DNA of 64,000 nucleotides from Methylocaldum sp035627495 (GCF_035627495.1 NZ_DASPLO010000151.1:3016-67015); one strand, 5' to 3'. Shown: positions 44,946-55,080, numbered from the stretch's first letter. Numbers and translations: made by a program. Notes: generated from the sequence alone by a model not told the origin.

Positions 44946-46014
44946 AGTGGTCCAACGTGGCTCGAAGTGACTCAAGATCGACCTTCATCGGCAAGGTGGC
45001 CTTGCCGATTTTTTCGAGCAGAATAAGCCGCAGCTTACCCTCCACGTTCTTCTTGTCGACGGCCATCAACTCCAAGTAGCGATCGGTATCCAGCCCCATC
45101 GGCGGCGTCACCGGCAGCCGAGCCTGCCTAAGCAGCGAAATAATGCGCTCGACACCGCCCATGTCGAGCCAACCGAGCCGCCGCGACAGATCCGCGGCCT
45201 GGCAAATTCCGATGGCCACCGCCTCACCGTGCAGATAACTACCGTAACCCATACCGGTTTCTATGGCATGCCCGAACGTATGCCCCAAATTGAGCGTTGC
45301 GCGCACCCCCGATTCCCGTTCGTCTTCGGCTACAACTTCCGCCTTGTTGAGGCAGGAGCGCTCGATGGCATAGGCCAGGGCATCCGCATCGCGAGCCAAA
45401 AGCATCTCCATGTTGGCTTCCAACCAGACGAAGAACGCAAAATCACGAATAAGCCCGTACTTGATCACCTCGGCCAATCCGGCGCTAAACTCCCGATCGG
45501 CCAGAGTATCGAGCGTTGAGGTATCGGCTATCACGCATTGCGGCTGATAAAAAGCACCAATCATATTCTTGCCGCGCGGGTGATTGACCGCGGTTTTACC
45601 GCCTACGGAAGAATCCACCTGCGCCAGCAGAGTCGTCGGAATTTGAATGAATGGCACCCCCCGCTGATAGCAAGCGGCGGCAAAGCCGACCAAATCGCCG
45701 ATCACCCCGCCCCCCAAGGCAATGAGAGATGCGTCTCGGCTAAATTTTCTGGCAAGCAATTCATCGAAGATGGTCATCGCCGATTCAATGCTTTTATAAG
45801 ACTCGCCGTCCGGCAAGATCACCTCGGCAATCAGCTTGCTGTTTAGGCTTTGTCTGACCCGATCCAGATAAAGAGGCGCTACCGTTTCGTTGGTAACGAC
45901 CATGACTTGGCTGGAACTTAGATGCCTTGACAACAGTTCGCCGGACTCCAGGATTTGCGATCCGATATAAATCGGATAGCTGCGTTCGCCCAGACTGACG
46001 GTCAGAGTTTTCAT
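44932..46014 (-). CDS. aroB: 3-dehydroquinate synthase
   Basis: 360 aa. It converts DAHP to 3-dehydroquinate, using NAD and a divalent metal. Landmarks are PDGESYKS, ALGGGVIGDLVGFAAA, IPTTLLAQVDSSVGGKTAVN and NLGHTFGHAIE with metal-binding His residues. The start overlaps the aroK stop by 4 nt. Middle of the aroK-aroB-damX operon. Confidence 0.96.
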   Translation of the reverse strand: MKTLTVSLGERSYPIYIGSQILESGELLSRHLSSSQVMVVTNETVAPLYLDRVRQSLNSKLIAEVILPDGESYKSIESAMTIFDELLARKFSRDASLIALGGGVIGDLVGFAAACYQRGVPFIQIPTTLLAQVDSSVGGKTAVNHPRGKNMIGAFYQPQCVIADTSTLDTLADREFSAGLAEVIKYGLIRDFAFFVWLEANMEMLLARDADALAYAIERSCLNKAEVVAEDERESGVRATLNLGHTFGHAIETGMGYGSYLHGEAVAIGICQAADLSRRLGWLDMGGVERIISLLRQARLPVTPPMGLDTDRYLELMAVDKKNVEGKLRLILLEKIGKATLPMKVDLESLRATLDHYGRG

Positions 46015-46541
46015 GAATTCGCGTTTGCTCGGCTATAAGCTTTCAAAATCTGACGGACGGCGCTGCGGCTGGAATGCTCTCCCGTATCCACCAAGAAATC
46101 AGCCAGGGAACGATAGAGCGGCTCCCGCACCCGCAGCAACTCTTGTAACCTCTGGCGGGGGTTCTGAGTATTGAGCAGCGGCCGGTTGGAATCCTTGTGA
46201 GTTCTTTCAAGCTGCTTTTCGACCGAACACTGCAGATAAACGACAAAACCCCGTTCATGCAGAACCTTGCGATTTTCCGGCAATAGGATTGATCCACCCC
46301 CGGTGGCCAATACGATCCCCTTTTTGCAAGATAGGTCGGCCAGAACTTCCGCTTCCCGCCTCCGAAAACCCTCTTCACCCTCGTACTCGAAAATCATCGG
46401 GATACTGACGCCGGTACGCTGTTCGATCTCCCTATCACTATCGACGAATCGGACATCCAGGGCTTTGGCCAAAAGCCGCCCGATCGTCGTCTTGCCCGCT
46501 CCCATGGGCCCGATCAAATGAATATTGTGCGTATGTCTCAT
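46011..46541 (-). CDS. aroK: Shikimate kinase
   Basis: 176 aa from the ATG at 46541; a longer frame to 46607 adds atypical residues. The P-loop is GPMGAGKTTIGR, preceded by HNIHLI. FVDSDREIEQRTGVSIP and FRRREAEVLADL bind shikimate. ATGGGSILLPENR and the lid NRPLLNTQNPRQRL complete the set. It phosphorylates shikimate at the 3-OH. It lies downstream of the terminator ending the pilMNOPQ operon, so it probably has its own promoter in the 80-bp gap. Confidence 0.95.
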   Translation of the reverse strand: MRHTHNIHLIGPMGAGKTTIGRLLAKALDVRFVDSDREIEQRTGVSIPMIFEYEGEEGFRRREAEVLADLSCKKGIVLATGGGSILLPENRKVLHERGFVVYLQCSVEKQLERTHKDSNRPLLNTQNPRQRLQELLRVREPLYRSLADFLVDTGEHSSRSAVRQILKAYSRANANS

Positions 46542-46621
46542 GCCGCCCGAGATGAGAAATCGGGTCATCATATCATGTGTATTGAAAATACCGGGCAGTG
46601 CACTCACAGCCGGCGCAACAA

Positions 46622-46653
46622 CAAAAAGGCGCCGCCCTTTCAGGCCGCGCCTT
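46622..46653 (-). terminator. Rho-independent terminator of the pilMNOPQ operon
   Basis: On the minus strand, AAGGCGC-GGCC, loop, GGGCG-GCGCCTT forms a strong stem with one internal mismatch, followed by TTTTTG. It begins 19 nt after the pilQ stop. Confidence 0.8.
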
Positions 46654-46671
46654 CTGCAATTTCAGCAACAA

Positions 46672-48918
46672 TCAGCGAGAGGCGAGATCTTGCTTGAGAA
46701 TTTTCGGAGTAATGAAAACGAGCAACTCTCTTTTACGATCTTCAACGTTGTTTCTGCGGAACATATATCCGATCCCGGGCAGATCGCCGAAAAACGGTAC
46801 TTTGTCGGTATTGTTAAGCTTCTGCCCTTCGTAGACACCGCCCAGAACCACGGTTTCCCCATTGGCGACTTGGGCCGTAGTTTGAATTTCACGCTTATCG
46901 ATCGCCGGGCCAGCTTGTGTTATCTCGCCTTTTTCATCCTTCTTGATCAAGAGGTCCATCAACACTTGATCGTCGGGCGTGATATGCGGCGTTACGTTCA
47001 ACTCGAGTACCGCCTGTTTGAACGAAATGTTGGCCGAGGCTCCTCCTCCCGCTACAACTGTGGTCTGATAAGGAATCTCGACACCCTGTTTGATTACCGC
47101 CTTGGTCTGATCCGAGGTAATCAGCCGGGGATTGGACACGGTTTCACTACGCCCTTCCCTCTGAGCGGCCGATAACTCAAGATCCAGCAAGTAATCGCCC
47201 GCTTTGATGAGTGTGAACCCGATGGCACTGGCGCCACCCGTTGCGGCGGTCGCGGCGCCTCTGGCCGCGAGATCCACCAGCAGATCGGTGTTGGTAGACT
47301 TTTCCCCACCGGCAGCCGGTTGCTGGAAAATGACGCCATCAGTTGAAGAGCCTGAGCCTGTAGAAAAAGAGCTGGCTCCTCTTGCATTAACGAGTCTATT
47401 GACCTGAAGGCGACTGCCCAAATCCCTTAGAAAATCGTTGGAAGCAATGACAATTCGAGATTCGATGAGTACTTGCCGAATAGGCTTGTCTAATTGACGG
47501 ACCAGATCGCGGACTCGCTCCAAATTGCGCGGAGTATCTTTCACGATCAACTGATTGGTCCGCGGATCGACGGTTACGTTGCCCCGCCCTGATAAAACCG
47601 ATTGACTCACATCCAGTGTCGATACCGCCGTGGAAGCCGTCGCACCTCCGATGCTAGCCGGCTGAGTCATGGATTGACTCGTGCGCTCCGTGGTACCGAC
47701 CAAGACTTTCTTGATATCCTCGGCCGTGGTGTAGTTGATCTGGATGATTTCCGTCCGCAACGGTTCCAGTTCTTCCACAACTTTCTGCGCTTCGAGTTCC
47801 TCCTTCTCCTGTTTATTGATCTCTTCGATCGGAGCAACGCGAATGATATTGCCCTCCTGGCGCTTACCCAAACCCTTAGACCTAAGAACAAGCTCCAAGG
47901 CCTGATCCCACGGAACATCGTTGAGCCGGAGTGTTACGTTGCCCTGTACCGTGTCGCTGGCCACAATGTTGAGGTTGGTGAAATCGGCCAGAATCTGCAG
48001 AACGGACCGCACCGGGATATCCTGGAAATTCAGAGTCAGCTTGTCACCGGAGAACGTGAAGCTTTTCTTCTTAATTTCCTCTTTTTCCATTTTGGTCAGA
48101 GGGCGAAATTCCACCGCCAAAACATTGTCGGTCTGATAGGAGGAATAGTCATATTCATCGGAAACGGGAGATACAACCATCCGAGCATGGGCTCCATCCA
48201 TGGCCGACTCGATGGAGCGAACAGGAGTGGCGAAATCCATGACATCGAGCCTACGCGCCAATTGCGACGGCAGATTCGTGTCGGCAAATCTTACAATGAC
48301 TTTTTGCCCCTCTTCGTGGATATCGACGACAGACTTAGGATCGCTCAGCGTTACCAAAAGCCGCCCCTCGCCCTTTTCGCCTCGACGGAAATCGACGTTT
48401 TCAATCCGCCTGTCGCTGCCCGCGAGTGGCCGATCAATGATTTGGGACTTTGTTGAAGCCGCTTTCGTGGCGGCAATCGGCGCAGCACCGCTTTGCAGCG
48501 TGATAAGAATATTGTTGCCGTCCACTCGGCTGGCGTAGGGCATCATATCGGTCAAATTGATTACCACGCGGGTGCGTCCGGCCGACTCCACCGCCTGAAT
48601 GCTTTGAGCCCCCCCTACATTGATCGGCACTGATTTCTTTTCCAAACCGTTGGCCACACCAGGCAGGTCCAGCGCTATGCGGGCGGGGTTTTCTGTGTGG
48701 AAGATTCTGGGCTCTACGGCTGGCCCGCTCAAGCCCAACAACAACTGCAAGTTGTCCCCGGGTAGGGATGAAAAATCCACGGACTTGAGTACAAGTCCTT
48801 CCGCCTGACTAACGGATAGATGCAGATGCAGGGACAAGCCGATCAGAATGAAGCCTATTGCCTTTCTATATCGCTGCCATACGGTCGAAGTAATGCCAAT
48901 GCCTTTTACCGTTCTCAT
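46672..48918 (-). CDS. pilQ: Type IV pilus secretin PilQ
   Basis: 748 aa from the ATG at 48918, preceded by GGGGGAAAAG. The signal peptide (core AIGFILIGLSLHLHLSVSQA) is followed by two AMIN domains (about 30-250) that bind peptidoglycan. Next is the STN/N0 domain (LTLNFQDIPVRSVLQILADF) and an N1 domain. The secretin channel contains VTVDPRTNQLIVKDTP, SNPRLITSDQTKAVIKQGVE, then VANGETVVLGGVYEG. It forms the outer-membrane pore for pili. The start overlaps the pilP stop (ATGA). Last gene of pilMNOPQ. Confidence 0.95.
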   Translation of the reverse strand: MRTVKGIGITSTVWQRYRKAIGFILIGLSLHLHLSVSQAEGLVLKSVDFSSLPGDNLQLLLGLSGPAVEPRIFHTENPARIALDLPGVANGLEKKSVPINVGGAQSIQAVESAGRTRVVINLTDMMPYASRVDGNNILITLQSGAAPIAATKAASTKSQIIDRPLAGSDRRIENVDFRRGEKGEGRLLVTLSDPKSVVDIHEEGQKVIVRFADTNLPSQLARRLDVMDFATPVRSIESAMDGAHARMVVSPVSDEYDYSSYQTDNVLAVEFRPLTKMEKEEIKKKSFTFSGDKLTLNFQDIPVRSVLQILADFTNLNIVASDTVQGNVTLRLNDVPWDQALELVLRSKGLGKRQEGNIIRVAPIEEINKQEKEELEAQKVVEELEPLRTEIIQINYTTAEDIKKVLVGTTERTSQSMTQPASIGGATASTAVSTLDVSQSVLSGRGNVTVDPRTNQLIVKDTPRNLERVRDLVRQLDKPIRQVLIESRIVIASNDFLRDLGSRLQVNRLVNARGASSFSTGSGSSTDGVIFQQPAAGGEKSTNTDLLVDLAARGAATAATGGASAIGFTLIKAGDYLLDLELSAAQREGRSETVSNPRLITSDQTKAVIKQGVEIPYQTTVVAGGGASANISFKQAVLELNVTPHITPDDQVLMDLLIKKDEKGEITQAGPAIDKREIQTTAQVANGETVVLGGVYEGQKLNNTDKVPFFGDLPGIGYMFRRNNVEDRKRELLVFITPKILKQDLASR

Positions 48919-49481
48919 TTCTTTTCCCCCACTTCCGCCAAATCGAGAGCCGCCTTGCGTTCGCGCCATGCCCCAGGACTGTCGGATATGATTTCTACCA
49001 ATTCGATCAAGTTTTCTTTGATATTGATGATCTTGCCGAAATTCTTTCCCATGTGGTTTCCGGCACGCACCCGGTGAATCGTACCGTCGCTGGCTTTGAC
49101 CAACCCCCAGAGCGCGCCTTGCCGATCGACCGTTCCGACCATGCGCAGGGTATCGAGCTCATATGATTCCAATTCTTCCTTAGGCCGATTGGTATCCGGC
49201 CGGATACCGCTCTCAACCTTTGCCTCCTCAGACTCCTGGGTCTTTTCATCAATAATGAAGGGATCTCGCAAATCTTCCGGATTGAAGACGAATGGCTCCA
49301 CCGTCTTGATTTCCGGCAGAGGCTCTACCGCTCCTTTCTGGCGTGCCTTGACCTCCGCAACGTAGGCCTGCAAGTCCGTTATATCGCCCCCGGCGCATCC
49401 AGTTAATCCGATAGCGACCAACCACGACACGACGTGCCATGAACAGCGTGGAGATACCAAAAACTTTAAGTGCCCGCCCAT
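48915..49481 (-). CDS. pilP: Type IV pilus lipoprotein PilP
   Basis: 188 aa from the ATG at 49481; upstream codons of the frame overlap pilO. A lipobox LTGC near residue 28 marks an inner-membrane-attached lipoprotein. DLQAYVAEVKARQKGAVEPL, then FVFNPEDLRDPF lead to the HR beta-sandwich (LRMVGTVDRQGALWGLVKA, then GKNFGKIINI). PilP links PilNO to the PilQ secretin. 4 bp after pilO. Confidence 0.93.
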   Translation of the reverse strand: MGGHLKFLVSPRCSWHVVSWLVAIGLTGCAGGDITDLQAYVAEVKARQKGAVEPLPEIKTVEPFVFNPEDLRDPFIIDEKTQESEEAKVESGIRPDTNRPKEELESYELDTLRMVGTVDRQGALWGLVKASDGTIHRVRAGNHMGKNFGKIINIKENLIELVEIISDSPGAWRERKAALDLAEVGEKK

Positions 49482-49485
49482 AGTG

Positions 49486-50130
49486 CTACTTGCTTTGTTG
49501 TGGCTTTTTGACTTGACTCGCTGGAACCGCCCCGTCTTCCAAGTAACGATAGGTTCTGACCAGCGCACTCATGACCAATGGCTCCTTCGTAGTCTTTTTG
49601 CTCCCCGCATCCTTGTTATGTGCCGCAATCTTGACGTTATGTATCGTTACGATGCGCGGCAAAGAAGCCAGTCCACTGATAAAAGTGCCGAACTCCATGT
49701 AATCACCAACGACCCGGATTTCGATGGGTAACTCTGCATAAAACTCTTTGGGAATTTCGGTACTGGGTTTGAAGAGCTCGAACTCCAAACCGCTCGCCAG
49801 TCCGGTTTGAGATACGTCCACCAGCAAATCGGGAACCTGCGTCTTATCGGGTAGTTGTCTGAGCAAATCGCCGAAACTCTTTTCTATTTCGGCCATTTGC
49901 TCCTTGTACTCTTCCAGATTGGCCGCCTTCTTTTGTCGTTGCTCGAATTTATTCTTGAGTTCCTGCTCCTTACCTTCCTCAGTTTCGAGTTGTGCGATTT
50001 GGTCCTGAGTATCAAGGTAGTACCATAAGCCACTCGCAATAATGCATAGCAGCGTAATAATCGCCGCCTTAATCGGCAGTGGCCAGGCGCCCGCGTTCTC
50101 GATGTCCCAATTGATATTGGAAAGGTTCAT
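49486..50130 (-). CDS. pilO: Type IV pilus inner-membrane protein PilO
   Basis: 214 aa. A single helix (AAIITLLCIIASGLWYYL, about 22-40) is followed by a coiled coil (IAQLETEEGKEQELKNKF, then EQRQKKAANLEEYKEQMAEI). A periplasmic ferredoxin-like domain with PIEIRVVGDYMEFGTFISGL follows. It forms the PilNO dimer that aligns the pilus machine with the secretin. The start overlaps pilN by 4 nt. Confidence 0.92.
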   Translation of the reverse strand: MNLSNINWDIENAGAWPLPIKAAIITLLCIIASGLWYYLDTQDQIAQLETEEGKEQELKNKFEQRQKKAANLEEYKEQMAEIEKSFGDLLRQLPDKTQVPDLLVDVSQTGLASGLEFELFKPSTEIPKEFYAELPIEIRVVGDYMEFGTFISGLASLPRIVTIHNVKIAAHNKDAGSKKTTKEPLVMSALVRTYRYLEDGAVPASQVKKPQQSK

Positions 50131-50711
50131 GACGGATTCTTCTCCTGACTGTCCGCTTTATCACCTCCCTGCTTCACCTGAAGGGTAAACTTGTTACCCC
50201 GCTCCTTTTTAGCCTCCTTGGCCTCCTGTTTGGTCTCGATGATGTTTAGCAGTGGCTCCTTCATCCAGGGTGAAGACTCCAGATTCCGCATATAAGCGGA
50301 TACCCGCGCATTGGATTGGGCCATCCCGTTCATCGTCAAATTGTTGTCCAACTGCGTCAGATCCATTAGATGGACACCTTCCGGGATGGTACGCGCCAGC
50401 TCATCAAACAAATGGACGATCTCCGGACGACTCGCCTGCAATTGCTGAATCACTTCCATCTTGGAGATCAGCCGTTTTTTCTTGGCTTCCAATTCCTCGA
50501 TTTCCTTGATTCTCTTATCAAGCAACGCAATCTCGGATTCCAAGTACTGATTGCGTTGGCTTTGATAATCGATCATGTTGCCGATGTAGTAATGAACAAA
50601 GCATAGAATCGCCCCGGTCGATAACAACGCGGTCAGGGCAATCGCTATGAATTCCTTTTGCCTTTGTTTGCGAAGCTCAGCACGCCAAGGAAGAAGGTTG
50701 ATTCGAGCCAT
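50127..50711 (-). CDS. pilN: Type IV pilus inner-membrane protein PilN
   Basis: 194 aa from the ATG at 50711, giving the conserved MARINLLPWRAELRKQRQKE whose INLLP segment binds PilM. The helix FIAIALTALLSTGAILCFVH and a coiled coil follow, then the periplasmic domain (MDLTQLDNNLTMNGMAQSNA). Its start codon shares one base with the pilM stop (TGATG). It partners with PilO. Confidence 0.93.
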   Translation of the reverse strand: MARINLLPWRAELRKQRQKEFIAIALTALLSTGAILCFVHYYIGNMIDYQSQRNQYLESEIALLDKRIKEIEELEAKKKRLISKMEVIQQLQASRPEIVHLFDELARTIPEGVHLMDLTQLDNNLTMNGMAQSNARVSAYMRNLESSPWMKEPLLNIIETKQEAKEAKKERGNKFTLQVKQGGDKADSQEKNPS

Positions 50712-51772
50712 CAGTCCAAGCTCCTTAAAGCCAATCCACACGCCGTCATTAATGCCGGAGCATCATTGCTCAAACTTTGCGGTTTGACGCGCGGCGCAAG
50801 AGACATGCTGACAAACGGGTTGGCTGCGGTGGTGGGGATACCTAGAATTTCTTCCACAAAGCGATCAATACCCTGTATCGAGGCACATCCCCCAGCTAGC
50901 ACCACGCCGTCAATAGTCCGATGCGAACTTGAAGAAAGGAAAAATTGCAGCGAGCGCCCAATTTGCTGCGCCATCGCTTGTTTAAAAGGCTCCAGTACTT
51001 CAAGCAGATAATTGTCCGGAAGACCGCCATGTTTTTTGGCCAAACCGGCCTCCTCGTAGGAAAGCCCATAACGACGCTGGATTTCCTCCGTCAACTGCTT
51101 GCCGCCGAACCCCTGTTCTCGGGTATAAATGATCCGGCGATTGTGGATCACGTTCAGGGTAGTCATGGTTGATCCGACGTCGGCTACGGCGATTGCCTGA
51201 TCCGGATTGTATTCGGGGAGCTGATCCAAAATTAGGCTGCACGCATTCTCTACGGCGTACGATTCCACATCTACGATTTCGGCCTTTAGCCCGGCCATCT
51301 CCAGAGCCGCTACGCGATCCTCCACATTTTCTTTACGAGAGGCGACCAGCAACACATCCACCATTTCCGGGTTTTTCTCGGCCCTACCCTGCACCTCGAA
51401 ATCCAGGCTGACCTCATCCAGTGAGTACGGAATGTATTGATCCGCCTCCAGTTCAAGCTGAGCCTCCAGCTCATCTTCGCTCAAGGAGGCCGGCATCGAG
51501 ATCACCTTGGTTATCACCGAGGAACTGGGTACCGCTACCGAAGCGTGCTTCAAGCGGGTACCCGATTGCTTGATGACTGTCTTGATAACGTTGCCGATGA
51601 TTTCAACCTTAGCAATGTTTTTATCGATTACGGCATCGAGTGGCAGCGGTGCTACGGCATAGCTTTCCACCCGGTAACGCTGTCCGTTTCTACTTAGTTC
51701 CAACAGTTTGACAGCCGCCGTACTGATATCCATGCCAAGCAACGGTGGTCTCTTGCGGTTCAAAAAAAACAT
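50711..51772 (-). CDS. pilM: Type IV pilus actin-like protein PilM
   Basis: 353 aa, cytoplasmic FtsA/actin fold. LLGMDISTAAVKLLEL is phosphate loop 1, AVADVGSTMTTLNVIH loop 2, and VVLAGGCASIQGI the adenosine motif. It binds PilN's N-terminus and ATP. First gene of pilMNOPQ, which diverges from mrcA across 216 bp; this arrangement is highly conserved in gammaproteobacteria. Confidence 0.95.
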   Translation of the reverse strand: MFFLNRKRPPLLGMDISTAAVKLLELSRNGQRYRVESYAVAPLPLDAVIDKNIAKVEIIGNVIKTVIKQSGTRLKHASVAVPSSSVITKVISMPASLSEDELEAQLELEADQYIPYSLDEVSLDFEVQGRAEKNPEMVDVLLVASRKENVEDRVAALEMAGLKAEIVDVESYAVENACSLILDQLPEYNPDQAIAVADVGSTMTTLNVIHNRRIIYTREQGFGGKQLTEEIQRRYGLSYEEAGLAKKHGGLPDNYLLEVLEPFKQAMAQQIGRSLQFFLSSSSHRTIDGVVLAGGCASIQGIDRFVEEILGIPTTAANPFVSMSLAPRVKPQSLSNDAPALMTACGLALRSLD

Positions 51773-51988
51773 CGATGATTTCCTAAACTAGCCTTTGACT
51801 TCAGGTAAACGATGCCAAGTTTTATTGCTGTTTCTCGTCGCCCGCCGAACTCCGTACTGTAGTATAGTAGGGATTCGAACTTTGCCCATGACACGCCAAT
51901 TACCGTTCAACCGAGTATTTCAGAGCTGCCGTTTGGTGCTGATTTCGCTAGCTGCAGGCTGAAAACGTCTTTTTAATTTCTTTGTCGA

Positions 51989-54457
51989 GTGAGAACCCGC
52001 AACAGTCGACGCAAATCACGCTCTCGTTCAGCGAGCGTCATGAAGCTAATCTTTCTCCTTCTGCTTGGTGGATTCGCGAGCTTAGCTCTGGCCGCCTTTT
52101 TGCTTTATCGCTTCATCGAGCCCCAGCTTCCGGATATAGAAGTTCTGCGTGACGCCCGGTATCAAACCCCGATGAGCATTTACAGCAAAGACGGCTTACT
52201 TATTGCTCAATATGGCGAAAAGAAGCGCAGCCCGGTCAGCTTTTCCGATGTTCCGAGCAAAGTAACCCAGGCTTTTCTGGCAGCCGAGGACAATCGGTTT
52301 TTCGACCACCCGGGCGTGGACTACCAAGGCTTACTGCGGGCGACGTTTTCCTTTCTTCGGACCGGAGAGAAGAAGCAGGGCGGCAGCACAATCACCATGC
52401 AGGTGGCCCGCAATTTCTTTTTGAGTAGCGAGAAGACTTTCTTTCGCAAACTCAAGGAAATCGTGCTGGCGGTCAAAATCGAATCGGGATTAAGGAAAGA
52501 GCAGATCTTGGAACTGTATTTGAACAAGATCTATTTCGGCCATCACGCGTATGGGGTCATGGCCGCGGCTCAGGTCTACTACGGCAAAGGGATGCATGAG
52601 CTTGAACTAGACGAGATCGCCATGATCGCTGGTTTGCCGAAAGCACCCTCCGCGTTCAACCCCATAACCAATCCGGAGCGGGCCTTAAGCCGGCGAAACT
52701 ACGTGCTGCGTCGGATGCGTAAACTGGGCTACATCGACGATCAGCGCTATCAAGAGGCGATTAACCGCCCAGTTACCGCAAAACTCCACACATCCCCCTC
52801 CGAATTGAATGCGCCCTACATCGCAGAATTGATTCGCAACGAGATGTATCAGCAATATGGCGAAGCGGCGTATACCAACGGTTACAAGGTATACACCACC
52901 GTCGACAGCCGTTTGCAATTGGCCGCCGACAGGTCCCTGCGCCTCACGCTGCACGACTATGACGAGCGCCACGGCTTTCGGGGCATAAAGCAGCGAATGG
53001 ACCTAAATAAAGCCAAATACGCCAAGGATTGGGACGAGCGGTTATCCAGCATTCCCAAGGCCGGAGAAACGGTTCCCGGACTGGTTCTCGCCGTCAGAGA
53101 CACTTCCGCGGAAATTTATCTCGGCGACAAGCAACGGATCGTACTCGACTGGGACGGCCTGCAATGGGCACGCAAGTACATCACCGAGAATGGGCAAGGG
53201 CCCACGCCACGAAGCGCCAAAGAGATACTTAAGACTGGCGATCTCATCAGGCTGCGCAAAGACGGCAACGACCGCTGGAAACTCAGTCAGATTCCGGAAG
53301 CCGAAGGCGCCCTGGTCGCATTGGATCCGACGAGCGGTGCCGTAGTCGCGCTGGCGGGAGGTTATGATTTTACTCTCAGCAATTTCAATAGAGCGACGCA
53401 AGCTCAAAGACAGCCCGGTTCCGGATTTAAACCCATTCTCTACGCCGCGGCATTGACCGAAGGGTATACCCCGGCAAGTGTGGTCAATGACGCGCCCATC
53501 GTCTATTCCGACCCCTCGCAGGAGGGAGGGCTCTGGCGTCCACAGAATTACTCAGGCCGATTTTATGGCCCTACAAGACTCAGGGTAGCCTTGGCCAAAT
53601 CGCGAAACCTTGTATCTATTCGACTGCTTCAAAGCATTGGCCTTAAAAAGGCCATAGCCATGGCTACGCGCTTTGGCTTTCAGCCCGAAGAGCTACCTCG
53701 ATCCCTTCCGCTGGCCTTGGGTAGCGGCACCGCAACCCCCATCAGGATGGCACAAGCCTATGCCGTATTCGCCAACGGCGGCTTCCGCGTTGATCCTTAT
53801 TTTATCGAACGCATCGAAACCGAAGCCGATAGCACTATCTTCCGAGCCACCCCGCAAACGGCCTGCGCGAATTGTGCTGGCTCTGATGATCACCAAACGA
53901 ACTTTGCGCCCCGTATTCTATCTCCCCAGGTCCATTACATGATGAACTCCATGCTGCAGGACGTGGTACGGACCGGGACAGCAACCCGCGCCATGGAATT
54001 AGGACATAGCGATGTCGCAGGGAAAACCGGCACCACGAATGAACACAAAGATGCCTGGTTCAACGGCTATGTTCCTTCCCTGGCGGCCATCGCTTGGGTG
54101 GGGTTCGATTCATCAAAATCCTTGGGCGAAGGCGAAACCGGCGGCAAAGCCGCGCTTCCCATGTGGATGTACTTCATGCAGGAAGCCCTCAAAGATGTAC
54201 CCGAGCAAACCTTCCCACTTCCAAGCGGGTTGACGACGGCTCGCGTGGACCCGGATACGGGAATGCTTGCCCCGCCCGGCAGCACTAACGCTATCTTCGA
54301 GGTCTTCCCATCAGAACGGGCACCTCGTTATTACGCGGCGCCGCGCTCAAGCGAGCCCATCCCCTCAGAAGCCATCGAAGACGAGACCCGGCCGGAATTG
54401 CCGGAGCCGCCGCCCCGACGGAGCACGGCCGAAAAACCGATTGAATCACTATTTTGA
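51989..54457 (+). CDS. mrcA: Penicillin-binding protein 1A
   Basis: 822 aa from GTG 51989; an ATG at 52040 would drop a basic cytoplasmic tail (RRKSRSRS) and cannot be excluded. A membrane anchor is followed by the glycosyltransferase domain, with EDNRFFDHPG, GGSTITMQVARN and ELYLNKIYFGHHAYGV. An OB-like insert comes next. The transpeptidase domain shows SGFK (SxxK), SRN (SxN) and KTGTT. It polymerises and crosslinks peptidoglycan. Divergent from pilM; the next gene overlaps or abuts its end. Confidence 0.95.
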   Translation: MRTRNSRRKSRSRSASVMKLIFLLLLGGFASLALAAFLLYRFIEPQLPDIEVLRDARYQTPMSIYSKDGLLIAQYGEKKRSPVSFSDVPSKVTQAFLAAEDNRFFDHPGVDYQGLLRATFSFLRTGEKKQGGSTITMQVARNFFLSSEKTFFRKLKEIVLAVKIESGLRKEQILELYLNKIYFGHHAYGVMAAAQVYYGKGMHELELDEIAMIAGLPKAPSAFNPITNPERALSRRNYVLRRMRKLGYIDDQRYQEAINRPVTAKLHTSPSELNAPYIAELIRNEMYQQYGEAAYTNGYKVYTTVDSRLQLAADRSLRLTLHDYDERHGFRGIKQRMDLNKAKYAKDWDERLSSIPKAGETVPGLVLAVRDTSAEIYLGDKQRIVLDWDGLQWARKYITENGQGPTPRSAKEILKTGDLIRLRKDGNDRWKLSQIPEAEGALVALDPTSGAVVALAGGYDFTLSNFNRATQAQRQPGSGFKPILYAAALTEGYTPASVVNDAPIVYSDPSQEGGLWRPQNYSGRFYGPTRLRVALAKSRNLVSIRLLQSIGLKKAIAMATRFGFQPEELPRSLPLALGSGTATPIRMAQAYAVFANGGFRVDPYFIERIETEADSTIFRATPQTACANCAGSDDHQTNFAPRILSPQVHYMMNSMLQDVVRTGTATRAMELGHSDVAGKTGTTNEHKDAWFNGYVPSLAAIAWVGFDSSKSLGEGETGGKAALPMWMYFMQEALKDVPEQTFPLPSGLTTARVDPDTGMLAPPGSTNAIFEVFPSERAPRYYAAPRSSEPIPSEAIEDETRPELPEPPPRRSTAEKPIESLF

Positions 54458-54465
54458 TCTCCGTT

Positions 54466-55080
54466 ATGTCCATGCGAGATAAAGCGCGACTGCTGATTGC
54501 ACAGGAGGCCGCAAGGATCATGGCCGAAGAGGGTGTAAATGATTATCTTCCGGCAAAAAATAAGGCTGCCGCCCGCCTGGGGATAGCGAATTCGCGGAGC
54601 CTCCCCCGCAACGAGGAAATTGACCAAGCACTGAAGGAATACCATCGACTCTATCGGGCTGAAACACAGCCGCTCCACATTATCCATATGCGGAAGATCG
54701 CACTAGAAGCCATGCGTTTCCTGGAAGGGTTTTCGCCGCGATTGATCGGCGGCGCGTTGGATGGCAGCGCCGGCAAATACAGCCCGATTATCTTGTATGT
54801 GTATCCCGAAACACCCGAGGATATAATCAAGAAATTAATGGAAGCCCGTATCCCGTTTGAAGAAAAGTCCTTTTCGTTCAATTTGGGACACAACCGTGTT
54901 GCTACCTATCCGGCGCTGGATTTTTTTGTAGATGGAATCCGAGTGGAATTAGTGACACTCCCCCCCGAATTAAAAGGACAACGGATAAATCGCAGGGAAA
55001 AGTCTGTACCCGGAGGCTCTCTCCAAGATGTTGAGAAACTGATTAACGACATCTCACCATTAGGGACCCAGATTACTTAA
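54466..55080 (+). CDS. Conserved protein, possible nucleotidyltransferase fold
   Basis: 204 aa from the ATG at 54466 (an ATG two codons later and an upstream TTG are alternatives). The N-terminal half is helical (KARLLIAQEAARIMAEEGV; NEEIDQALKEYHRLY). The C-half has SPRLIGGALDGSAGKYSPII, a pattern like the GS-x-GT/S core of nucleotidyltransferases, then ILYVYPETPEDIIKKL and an Arg-rich end. The catalytic Asp pair is not obvious, so activity is doubtful. It begins 8 bp after mrcA and is probably co-transcribed. Confidence 0.65.
   Translation: MSMRDKARLLIAQEAARIMAEEGVNDYLPAKNKAAARLGIANSRSLPRNEEIDQALKEYHRLYRAETQPLHIIHMRKIALEAMRFLEGFSPRLIGGALDGSAGKYSPIILYVYPETPEDIIKKLMEARIPFEEKSFSFNLGHNRVATYPALDFFVDGIRVELVTLPPELKGQRINRREKSVPGGSLQDVEKLINDISPLGTQIT

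Noticed and set aside
47602..48456. Plus-strand 284-codon frame
   Set aside because: Antisense shadow of pilQ.
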